42,626 nucleotides of DNA. Source: a virus. A model generated the notes under the pieces. That model had not been told where the DNA came from. It made no database searches and saw only the letters and a program-made list of their open reading frames with translations. Shown here piece by piece: positions 17,991 to 24,504 of this stretch (within the stretch, counting starts at the first letter, position 1; each line of letters begins with the position of its first letter). Made by a program: the position numbers and the translations under genes. The DNA lies in IMG/VR virus record IMGVR_UViG_3300021364_000052, positions 1 through 42,626 of that record. One strand, written 5' to 3'.

Positions 17991-18788
17991 CTACGAAAGT
18001 TTTTCTAATCGTGAAACGATTTCTTCATAAACACTTGCGCCCTTCTCTGTGAGGCAGAATCGTACCATGATATCAGTAGGGTCCTGTCCTGCAGGAACCG
18101 ATATGATTAGTCGTCCGCTGTCGAACCAGTATACTCCATCTGGTTTGCCTGCTAAAATTTGGAAGTCCATCGCTTGAATGACCGCTGAACGAGTCTTTAC
18201 TCGTGGGTCATCAAACATACCGATAAACTCTTTTGGATTAGCCTTAGCCTCACGCAACAACTCACGACGAATCTCAATCATCTTCTGCTCAATGTTGATG
18301 CCGAGCGCCACGGCTACAGCAAGGATTTCATCAGAGTCCTTAGTACGCACCAATGCAACAGCATCGTGTGTCAAGAATTCGTTTTCCACTTCTTGCTCTG
18401 AGTCCACGCTCTTGTCAACCAACTTAAACTTATTGCCTCCGTTGGCTGTGTTGTCTGGATGAATGTCCAAGAACTGGGCAAGATTTGGTTTGTTCTGTGG
18501 AACTGCAAGCAATCCATTTCTGAATATCACGTGCGACCTACGTGCGTTGGTGCTTTGCTCGTCCTTAAAAATGCTTGGTTCTCCTGGACAATAACGAATA
18601 GCACGAACCTTGTTGGTTTCTGCGTCGTATACTGTCGTTTCTGATTTTAGTTTGAATACAATGCCGCCGCCAAAAGGAACCTCATATACCTTCTGGGCAG
18701 GGGCCTCGCTCTTTTTCTGAATCACACTGTACCCTTTTTTGGGTGCAGTCTTTTTTGCTACTGGTGCAGCCTTTGCTTCTGTTGCCAT
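17991..18788 (-). CDS. Unidentified head-associated protein, 265 aa
   Basis: An Ala/Lys-rich disordered N-terminus (to about residue 30) is followed by a compact domain with VPFGGGIVFKL, a central acidic helix (SVDSEQEVENEFLTHDAVAL) and a C-terminal segment VRFCLTEKGASVYEEIVSRL. It lies between capsid and neck genes and is flanked by strong terminators on both sides, so its expression is set separately. Position suggests a capsid decoration, minor head or head-completion protein; no family is recognised. The upstream gap has only an imperfect box (TAATTTCA). Confidence 0.4.
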   Translation of the reverse strand: MATEAKAAPVAKKTAPKKGYSVIQKKSEAPAQKVYEVPFGGGIVFKLKSETTVYDAETNKVRAIRYCPGEPSIFKDEQSTNARRSHVIFRNGLLAVPQNKPNLAQFLDIHPDNTANGGNKFKLVDKSVDSEQEVENEFLTHDAVALVRTKDSDEILAVAVALGINIEQKMIEIRRELLREAKANPKEFIGMFDDPRVKTRSAVIQAMDFQILAGKPDGVYWFDSGRLIISVPAGQDPTDIMVRFCLTEKGASVYEEIVSRLEKLS

Positions 18789-18810
18789 TTTAATGAAATT
18801 AAATAATTAA

Positions 18811-18838
18811 AAAAAGGAGAGGGGCAACGCCCCCCTCC
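18811..18838 (-). terminator. Intrinsic terminator after the major capsid gene
   Basis: A GC-rich hairpin (GGAGAGGGGC / GCCCCCCTCC, one mismatch, 3-nt loop AAC). On the minus strand it is followed by TTTTTTTAATTATTT. It starts 15 nt beyond the capsid stop codon and would end the scaffold-capsid transcript. Confidence 0.85.
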
Positions 18839-18852
18839 GTAGGATATGTCTG

Positions 18853-20235
18853 TTATTCCTTGATTAGGATGTGCTGGTTAGCAGCACGAGTAACCAATGC
18901 ACACTCAGAGCGGTAGTTGAACTGTAGGCTATCCTCGTTAGTGTTGTTCACACCCAAGATAGAACCTGTCATCCAGTGCTCCATTTCACGAGAGTATCCG
19001 TTAGTGTCTTTGTAGTTCAACTCCAAAGCAGCGGCACGGTTGCCGGTCTTAGGATCAACTACAGTAGTCAACGGAATCATCGCACCCAAGTAGTCAGAAC
19101 CACTCAACAATGTTGGGTCGTTCAACAATTTCCAAGAGTGCTTGTGGAATGTGTAACCACCACGCTTGAATGAATCGAAGCCGAGTTCAGAACCACGACC
19201 ACCGAATGCACTGATACCAGAAGTAACGTCAGTGAAACCTGCAGCACCGTTCAATGACGCAACCATGTCGTCAATTGCTAATGCTTGAGCAGTGTTCACG
19301 TACATTGCGTATTCTGGAGCAGCACCTTGCTTGTCGAGTTCTTCAATCAAGATGTCCATTTCAGTGAAGTCATTGATTTCACCATTCTGAACGATACCAC
19401 GATCCTCGATAGCGGCGAAGTAACCTTCACCTGCTGTTGGTAGGCCACCGATGTTGGTAGTTGTGATACCGTTACCGATAGTTTGTCCCAACAACAACAT
19501 CATCTCACGCTTGTCTAAGAAACGAGCACGAGTGTCCATCTCGCCCTTCACGTACCAACGGTAGTCACCGTTACCCACGTTAACCCAACCAATGTTAGTT
19601 GCTTGAGAACCTGTAACCTTGAACACCTCTTTGATGATGCTGTATGCATTGGTGCGCTTGATTACGTTTGATTCCAAGTAACCGCTGTTCTGGTCAGATC
19701 CTTGAGCGAACAAGTTACCGATTACAGGAAGGTTGTAAGAACCAGTCGCTGCAGTAGCACCGATGTTGCCATTCAAGATTTCAACAGTGTAAGATGCTGT
19801 AGCGTTGTGAGCGATTTCACCTGTCGGAGAAATTGCAGTTACAATACCACGAACATTACCGTCCCATAGTACTACGTCGTTCAAACGCAATACAGAAGCA
19901 TCGCTTGTTGCTTTAGTTAGTGTCAACGTAGTAGCAGTAGTTGCTGCTGTCGCTGCCAATGATACTGTAGCATAAGCGTGCAAACGAGTTTCTTCCCAGT
20001 ATTGAACCTCATCGGCGGTACCGCTTGCGCGTACGGCGCCTGTAAGGTTTAGGAACCCCGTTAGACCACCAGAGATTTGCTGGTAGCCGTATGTTTTGAC
20101 CAATTGGTCACGATTGTCTGGCTTGTTGATTTCATCAATGAAATCTGCCAATGACGTATACTTAGTCGGGTCTAACCGACGAAAGACAGCATCCTTGCTG
20201 TCATTGTACACCGGAGGTGCTGAAGATGTTGCCAT
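18853..20235 (-). CDS. Major capsid protein, 460 aa
   Basis: Length, position after a scaffold-like gene and before neck genes, and an own terminator fit a major capsid protein with an HK97-type fold. The sequence has an N-terminal arm (to ~60), a Thr/Ala-rich beta insertion (~90-160, AATAATTATTLTLTKATSDA), a long spine-helix-like region with MDTRARFLDKREMMLLLGQT, and a C-terminal core (ELNYKDTNGYSREMEHWMTG). Codons look more uniform and GC-richer than in neighbouring genes, as often in abundantly expressed capsid genes. No portal, protease or tail motif is present. Identification is by context and general character rather than a specific motif. Confidence 0.7.
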   Translation of the reverse strand: MATSSAPPVYNDSKDAVFRRLDPTKYTSLADFIDEINKPDNRDQLVKTYGYQQISGGLTGFLNLTGAVRASGTADEVQYWEETRLHAYATVSLAATAATTATTLTLTKATSDASVLRLNDVVLWDGNVRGIVTAISPTGEIAHNATASYTVEILNGNIGATAATGSYNLPVIGNLFAQGSDQNSGYLESNVIKRTNAYSIIKEVFKVTGSQATNIGWVNVGNGDYRWYVKGEMDTRARFLDKREMMLLLGQTIGNGITTTNIGGLPTAGEGYFAAIEDRGIVQNGEINDFTEMDILIEELDKQGAAPEYAMYVNTAQALAIDDMVASLNGAAGFTDVTSGISAFGGRGSELGFDSFKRGGYTFHKHSWKLLNDPTLLSGSDYLGAMIPLTTVVDPKTGNRAAALELNYKDTNGYSREMEHWMTGSILGVNNTNEDSLQFNYRSECALVTRAANQHILIKE

Positions 20236-20256
20236 GTCTAATAATTTTTATAGCAG

Positions 20257-21411
20257 TTATTTTAAAAACATTTGTGGACGTCCTAACGCATCAAGTACTT
20301 GTTGCGCTATTGAATCCTGCTGACTTGGTTGAGTGTTAGACTGTGGACTCTGAGGGTCAATGTTTGCTGCACGCTCAACGATGTTACGTTGTCCATCGCT
20401 AAGACCCTGTTGGTAAATGCTCTGAAGAATGTTCGGAAGGTTATCCGTTACAGTCCTGTGCATGTTCCAAAGGTCGTGGTCCCATTCTCCCTGGTTGTCT
20501 ACGTATCTATCAAAGAACGAAGTCATGTCGCTGTTGGATTGCGCCAATTCATTTCGATAATCCTGTGATACACCAAAGTTGAACGAGCGTCCGTTAGGTA
20601 AGTCGAAGGCAATTTCGCCTAACTCCCCGAGTGAACGTGAGTTCGATTGCATCCAAGTATCGTCGAAAGGATTTGGTTCCTCCTCGGCTTGGGTTGAAGA
20701 CTGAACAATAGGAGTGGTGTAATCATTACGAAGTTCACCAATACTTTGTCTTGCCTTCTCTGCGTCAATCTTTAACTGAAGGTTTGCAAGTCTAACTTCT
20801 TCATCGCTATAGATAGAGTCATCAGTTCGGTACTTAGAGTTGATAAGTAAATCAATCTCGTCGTTACCTAATGATGGATATTCACTCGCCATGTGTACAC
20901 GCATTGCAGTACGATCGTCCATTTCAGACGGATCTAATGACTGATAGCGGAACCAATCTTCCGGTGAACGTCCTGTCTTAGCGACAAAATCAGCAATGAC
21001 TTGAATCCGTGGGTCAACGTCTTGCGCAGTTATAGTATCGGGCTCAATGGATTGCTCGGTAGGTCCTTCCGCTGCTTCACTTAGGGCCTGGAAGAAATCC
21101 TCTAATCCCGATTGGGTTTCATCTTGTAAAGAACTTTGCTCCTGTTGTACATTGGGTTGTACATAATCCTGTACGTTTTGTACATCCTGTTGTACAGGAG
21201 CGGTTTCTTGTTGAACCTCTTGTTGTTGAACTGGTTGTTGCTCAACTGGTGCGCTCGGTTCTGGCGCTGTAGTTTGCTGAGGTTCTACTGGTGCTTGTTG
21301 CACTGGTTGTGCCTCTTGTGTTGGTTGTGCATCCTGCGTGGGTGGGGTATCTGAGATACTAAACCCAGCGTCCTGGATTGCTTGTTCCATGCTTGATTCT
21401 ACATTGTTCAT
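20257..21411 (-). CDS. Putative capsid scaffolding protein, 384 aa
   Basis: Directly upstream of the major capsid gene (21-nt gap). The first ~130 residues are a low-complexity Gln/Pro/Glu/Val region (QQAPVEPQQTTAPEP and similar). Then comes an acidic region with predicted helices (SGLEDFFQALSEAAEGPTEQ, a segment SIGELRNDYTTPIVQ) and a helix-rich C-terminus ending LDALGRPQMFLK. High acidity, disorder and position match phage scaffolds that guide capsid assembly and are lost on maturation. No protease domain is visible. A TAATTTTG box lies 25 nt upstream of the start. Confidence 0.6.
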   Translation of the reverse strand: MNNVESSMEQAIQDAGFSISDTPPTQDAQPTQEAQPVQQAPVEPQQTTAPEPSAPVEQQPVQQQEVQQETAPVQQDVQNVQDYVQPNVQQEQSSLQDETQSGLEDFFQALSEAAEGPTEQSIEPDTITAQDVDPRIQVIADFVAKTGRSPEDWFRYQSLDPSEMDDRTAMRVHMASEYPSLGNDEIDLLINSKYRTDDSIYSDEEVRLANLQLKIDAEKARQSIGELRNDYTTPIVQSSTQAEEEPNPFDDTWMQSNSRSLGELGEIAFDLPNGRSFNFGVSQDYRNELAQSNSDMTSFFDRYVDNQGEWDHDLWNMHRTVTDNLPNILQSIYQQGLSDGQRNIVERAANIDPQSPQSNTQPSQQDSIAQQVLDALGRPQMFLK

Positions 21412-21433
21412 TTCAAAAAAATTTAACTGATTG

Positions 21434-21464
21434 TTGCAAAATTAAAAAACAATTACTACGTTTA
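21434..21464 (+). promoter_or_regulatory. Possible rightward promoter for the secreted-protein gene
   Basis: TTG at 21434-21436, a 20-nt spacer, then TACGTTTA at 21457-21464 resembles the Bacteroidota -33 TTTG / -7 TAnnTTTG promoter (last base differs). It lies 28 nt before the ATG at 21493 on the plus strand and overlaps the opposing box of the scaffold gene, making this a divergent promoter region. Confidence 0.35.
21437..21444 (-). promoter_or_regulatory. TAnnTTTG box for the scaffold-capsid unit
   Basis: The minus strand reads TAATTTTG 25 nt upstream of the scaffold ATG, inside the 81-nt intergenic region shared with the divergent secreted-protein gene. It would drive the scaffold-capsid unit that ends at the terminator 18811-18838. 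Confidence 0.4.
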
Positions 21465-21492
21465 TGGCAGTGAAACATTTAACCGATTTACT

Positions 21493-21864
21493 ATGAAACA
21501 TTTCATTTTAAGCCTATTACTCCTGTCTGGAGTAGTAGCAAAAGCACAAAGCAAGTGGCCCACAATAACGAAGGGCGACACTACATTCTACCTATTAAAA
21601 AACGATGACGTAGGTGTTGTTGATGAATTCGTGTATAACATGGAGTCCATGGGCCTCACTATGATTCACGGGTTTACGTATAGCCTTTACTTCAACGAAA
21701 CAGACAGCATGGTATACGGGTATCCGCTTGAATATCAAAACCCTCAAATCGGGGTGTCATACCCTTACGAAAAGCACGTGTATAATTACGACTACAGAAA
21801 CACCGAGGCACACAAAGCCGTAATGAGGAAATCTCTAACGGTGTTTGGCAGAAAATATGACTAA
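21493..21864 (+). CDS. Secreted moron-like protein with signal peptide, 123 aa
   Basis: A clear Sec signal peptide (MKHFILSLLLLSGVVAKAQS) with a likely cut after AKA, giving an N-terminal Gln mature protein as is common in Bacteroidota. The ~104-residue mature part is rich in Tyr, Asp and Asn (YPYEKHVYNYDYRN) and shows no known domain. It is encoded against the surrounding late genes, between a divergent promoter region and a bidirectional terminator, as an autonomous unit. That is the layout of a moron, a cargo gene often expressed independently to alter the host envelope or block other phages. The function is not known. Confidence 0.6.
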   Translation: MKHFILSLLLLSGVVAKAQSKWPTITKGDTTFYLLKNDDVGVVDEFVYNMESMGLTMIHGFTYSLYFNETDSMVYGYPLEYQNPQIGVSYPYEKHVYNYDYRNTEAHKAVMRKSLTVFGRKYD

Positions 21865-21869
21865 ACAAA

Positions 21870-21900
21870 AAAGGGAGGCATCAGCCTCCCTTTCTTTTTG
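21870..21900. terminator. Bidirectional intrinsic terminator
   Basis: A 10-bp perfect stem (AAAGGGAGGC with GCCTCCCTTT) around ATCA. The plus side continues CTTTTTG and the minus side TTGTTTAG after the T-rich arm. It separates the rightward secreted-protein gene (stop 21864) from the leftward gene whose stop is at 21901, so it can end both transcripts. Confidence 0.85.
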
Positions 21901-23094
21901 TTATCTCCCTGCACTTCCCTGTGCAGCATAGCCTCTATACTGGTTGAATATATCTGTACCCAACTCGTTGTTTAACATGTCGATGACAGCGTTTCTGATG
22001 TTTTCGTCAGTGTTAATCATTGCATCGGCCTGTGCTTGATCAAAATTCGGACCGAGCATAGATTCGATTATCCTGTCACCGTACCGGTTTCTTAGGTTGT
22101 ACTCGGCAATTTCTGGTGCGTACTGAGAGCGTAATTGTCTATCACGTGCTTCTTCTTTTGTTTCTCCTCCACGAACGTCTCTGCCTCCGAAACCACCCTT
22201 TTTATTGCGGGTGGAATTTAACTCTCGTTCATACTGTTCTTGAGCAATCTCCATGGCATCTTTAAGGATGTAATCAAACATTTCACGACCTTTCACCATA
22301 TCTGGAGTATGGAAATCTGGACCACCGTATTCGCCCATTCCTGTTCTTAGATACTCTTCAGCAGTCATCGCATTTGCACCGCCGCCCATCGCGTCGCTCA
22401 AATCGAATTTGTTCGATTGATTAATTGCCTGTAAGATTTGCTGCATGCTTGGAACTATACCAGTATAAACATCTGTTGTGCCTGTATTAGCCAATCCACC
22501 ACGATGTTGTTGACCAGTTGCGTCTGTATAAGTTAAGTTACTTGCACGAACATCTCTTGCTATTTGCTCGGGAATTGCAGGTGTATAGTTCGGACTGTTT
22601 GATCCTATACCATACATCATTCCGTTTACACCTTCGTTGCCACCTGCTGGTTTTGCAGCATTTGGATTCATAGGAGTGTAGTCTTGATAGTATGCTGGAA
22701 GATTTGCATCTCTTGTGCTCTGCGTTGTTCTATCCCAGTTTACTGGCTCGCGATCATAACCTGCTTCTTGCCAGGCTTGCTTCGCTGTTTGGCGTGCTGG
22801 TGCTTCTTCCTTTTTACCGAAAAGACGGGCAAGAAGACCTCCTGGTCCGTTCTGTCCGCCGTTTGCGTACATAGTGCCGCCCGCACGATACTTCTTAGCG
22901 ACACCGCCGCCTGCATAAGTATTCTTAGCACCCGGAACCGCTGTTCCTGGCATTCCGAGTTTTGATTTATTTACAGCCATGCCTTCGGCTGCCATGCCAA
23001 GGTATTTCCTGGCCATCTTTGCTTGAGCAGGATCATTCAATAGAGCCTTGAGGAGCCCGCCGTTTGCGTACATTGACTGTAGTTTCTTGTTCAT
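21901..23094 (-). CDS. Putative virion protein with repeated YxxGG peptides, 397 aa
   Basis: The N-terminal ~90 residues contain four short peptides, MYANGGLL, TYAGGGVA, KYRAGGTM and MYANGGQN, within a basic Gly/Ala-rich context. The middle is Asn/Gly/Pro-rich and probably extended. The C-terminal ~130 residues are helical and charged (YILKDAMEIAQEQYERELNS, EIAEYNLRNRYGDRIIES). Similar YxxGG peptides occur in two other proteins of this window. It precedes the scaffold gene with its own box (TAGATTTG, 19 nt upstream) and ends at the bidirectional terminator. Likely structural or assembly-related; the family name is unknown to me. Confidence 0.45.
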   Translation of the reverse strand: MNKKLQSMYANGGLLKALLNDPAQAKMARKYLGMAAEGMAVNKSKLGMPGTAVPGAKNTYAGGGVAKKYRAGGTMYANGGQNGPGGLLARLFGKKEEAPARQTAKQAWQEAGYDREPVNWDRTTQSTRDANLPAYYQDYTPMNPNAAKPAGGNEGVNGMMYGIGSNSPNYTPAIPEQIARDVRASNLTYTDATGQQHRGGLANTGTTDVYTGIVPSMQQILQAINQSNKFDLSDAMGGGANAMTAEEYLRTGMGEYGGPDFHTPDMVKGREMFDYILKDAMEIAQEQYERELNSTRNKKGGFGGRDVRGGETKEEARDRQLRSQYAPEIAEYNLRNRYGDRIIESMLGPNFDQAQADAMINTDENIRNAVIDMLNNELGTDIFNQYRGYAAQGSAGR

Positions 23095-23113
23095 ATCTAA
23101 ATGATTTGTATTG

Positions 23114-23121
23114 CAAATCTA
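23114..23121 (-). promoter_or_regulatory. TAnnTTTG box before the YxxGG protein gene
   Basis: The minus strand reads TAGATTTG 19 nt upstream of the ATG at 23094, in the 57-nt gap after the small basic genes. The spacing matches that seen before the fibre, tail-set and portal genes. Confidence 0.4.
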
Positions 23122-23151
23122 CGCAATACGGATTATTGTTTTAAGAGTGAA

Positions 23152-23391
23152 TCACTTCCTGTACTTCTTCACCTTCTTCTTTATCTTATCTGGCTGAGCA
23201 ACGAACTGCTTGCCCTTTCTGTTACCCTCTGCTTTGGCTCTGTTTGTAGCAGCCTTTTCAGCAGGGGACAGTGCTTTCCATGCGGCGTCTGGTAGGTAGC
23301 GCTTCTTTCCCTCTGACTTACTTCCGTCTGAGGTTCTCCACTTTTGCTTGGTCCACTTCTTTAGTGACTCCTGTGATTTCTTGAGCGCCAT
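23152..23391 (-). CDS. Small basic protein (SLKKWTKQKWRT family), 79 aa
   Basis: Very Lys/Arg-rich, with the run SLKKWTKQKWRTSDGSKSEG, then RYLPDAAWKALSPAEKAA and GKQFVAQPDKIKKKVKKYRK. I recall this as a conserved small family in marine phages and in giant algal viruses, of unknown function; I cannot confirm the database name here. Its ATG overlaps the stop of the preceding gene (TAATG at 23391). The charge suggests a nucleic-acid-binding or packaged protein. Confidence 0.6.
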   Translation of the reverse strand: MALKKSQESLKKWTKQKWRTSDGSKSEGKKRYLPDAAWKALSPAEKAATNRAKAEGNRKGKQFVAQPDKIKKKVKKYRK

Positions 23392-23576
23392 TAGTTTGTG
23401 TATCCGCCTCCTGCAGCCTTGTACTCTTTTGCAAGCATCTGGGCTTTACGTGCAGACCACTGACCAGGCTTACCGCCCTTGCTTCCTGCTTTGATTTTCT
23501 CAAACAGACGCTTGCGCATTCCTGGTTTCGTGTAGTTGCCTGCTTCGTTTACCTTAGAGCGATACTTCTTTGCCAT
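23391..23576 (-). CDS. Small basic protein (KPGQWSARKAQ family), 61 aa
   Basis: A compact Lys/Arg/Gly-rich protein with NYTKPGMRKRLFEKIKAG and GGKPGQWSARKAQMLAKEYK. The motif is familiar from small proteins of phages and large DNA viruses of algae, function unknown (from memory). The start is placed at ATG 23574-23576, which forms a TAATG overlap with the upstream stop; an in-frame GTG two codons earlier is less likely. It is the middle gene of three consecutive basic genes. Confidence 0.6.
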   Translation of the reverse strand: MAKKYRSKVNEAGNYTKPGMRKRLFEKIKAGSKGGKPGQWSARKAQMLAKEYKAAGGGYTN

Positions 23577-23863
23577 TACCACTTTACTTTATTAGCCCAG
23601 TAAGCAGCAGACATCTTTCCTTTCTTGATGTTCTTAGCGTGGCGTGCCTTGAATGATGCGCGTTTCTTCGCGCGAGCACCAGTAGGATTAGACTCTGTTA
23701 CAGTGTCTGCACCCTGCTCTCCAAAGCGGATTAATTTCACTTTGTCACCTTCTTTAGCGGCCACTACATGTGACTTCTTCGGGTGATCTGGTGTGCGCTT
23801 CGGCTTGTTGAATCCCTTCAACCCGTGACGCTTTAGAAAATTTGCATACTTACTCTTTGCCAT
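23576..23863 (-). CDS. Small basic protein (FLKRHGLKGFNKPKRTP family), 95 aa
   Basis: A highly basic protein beginning with FLKRHGLKGFNKPKRTPDHP, with a central KKSHVVAAKEGDKVKLIRFG strand pair and a C-terminal KRASFKARHAKNIKKGKMSA then AYWANKVKW. The ends are strongly conserved in the homologues I remember from marine phages. It leads the three-gene basic cluster. A TATATTTG box lies 4 nt upstream of the ATG. A DNA-condensing, scaffold-like or host-directed role are all possible. Confidence 0.6.
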   Translation of the reverse strand: MAKSKYANFLKRHGLKGFNKPKRTPDHPKKSHVVAAKEGDKVKLIRFGEQGADTVTESNPTGARAKKRASFKARHAKNIKKGKMSAAYWANKVKW

Positions 23864-23867
23864 AAAG

Positions 23868-23875
23868 CAAATATA
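23868..23875 (-). promoter_or_regulatory. TAnnTTTG box before the small basic genes
   Basis: The minus strand reads TATATTTG, ending 4 nt before the ATG at 23863, in the 18-nt gap after the oxygenase gene. It has the same sequence and distance as the box before the holin-like gene. Confidence 0.35.
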
Positions 23876-23881
23876 AGAACT

Positions 23882-24502
23882 TTACCTCAGCCTTGAACCC
23901 CCGGCCCATAGTACCAATGACTTACGAAGCCCGGATGTAACTGGTGTGACTCTGTGTAATAGATACGACGGGAACACTATCACGGTTCCTTTCATGTTAG
24001 GTGTTGTTGTGTGATCAGATCCCATCTTCAAATGCAACTCCCCGCCCTCGTACTCAGACGGGTCACTCAACTGCACCACGAGCGATACCTTTCTTAAAGC
24101 CAATTCACGTGGACCTATGTCTACGTGCCACCCATAGAACCCCTCCTCTGTACCGTCGTACTCTGTGTATTGGATAGAGTCTGTTAGACCATGAAGGTCG
24201 AAGTTCCACATAACATCATTAGCCTCTGTAATGCATTCCATCAACCTGTCGTACAACCAGTGATGTCTGTGCATAGGGTTATTGAAATCATCGGTAGCGC
24301 TAATCCATTTAATGTTTGACTTTCTGTATTTGCGCATCTCCTCCTGTCCTGTATCATTCGCAATGGTTGCTGCTACATAAGGTATAGGTTGAATCATCTC
24401 TGTGATATCGTCCAACTCCTCCGGAGTAAAAGCATTTTCAAAGAAGTACCAACCAGTCATATCTGGTTGCTTGTCTGGTGGGAAGTATGGTATTAAATTC
24501 AT
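23882..24502 (-). CDS. 2OG-Fe(II) dioxygenase, prolyl/lysyl hydroxylase type, 206 aa
   Basis: A double-stranded beta-helix oxygenase with a complete active site: H126 and D128 (YGWHVDIG), distal H183 (LLHRVTP) and R193 ten residues on (SGLRKSLVLW) for 2-oxoglutarate binding. The stretch LRKVSLVVQLSDPSEYEGGE is typical of prolyl-4-hydroxylase-like (PKHD) enzymes, which hydroxylate protein side chains using O2 and 2-oxoglutarate. It starts 2 nt after the stop of the GT-lysyl hydroxylase fusion, so the two are co-expressed. A second hydroxylation of the collagen fibre is the simplest idea, but other phage or host protein targets are possible. Confidence 0.85.
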   Translation of the reverse strand: MNLIPYFPPDKQPDMTGWYFFENAFTPEELDDITEMIQPIPYVAATIANDTGQEEMRKYRKSNIKWISATDDFNNPMHRHHWLYDRLMECITEANDVMWNFDLHGLTDSIQYTEYDGTEEGFYGWHVDIGPRELALRKVSLVVQLSDPSEYEGGELHLKMGSDHTTTPNMKGTVIVFPSYLLHRVTPVTSGLRKSLVLWAGGSRLR

Positions 24503-24504
24503 GA

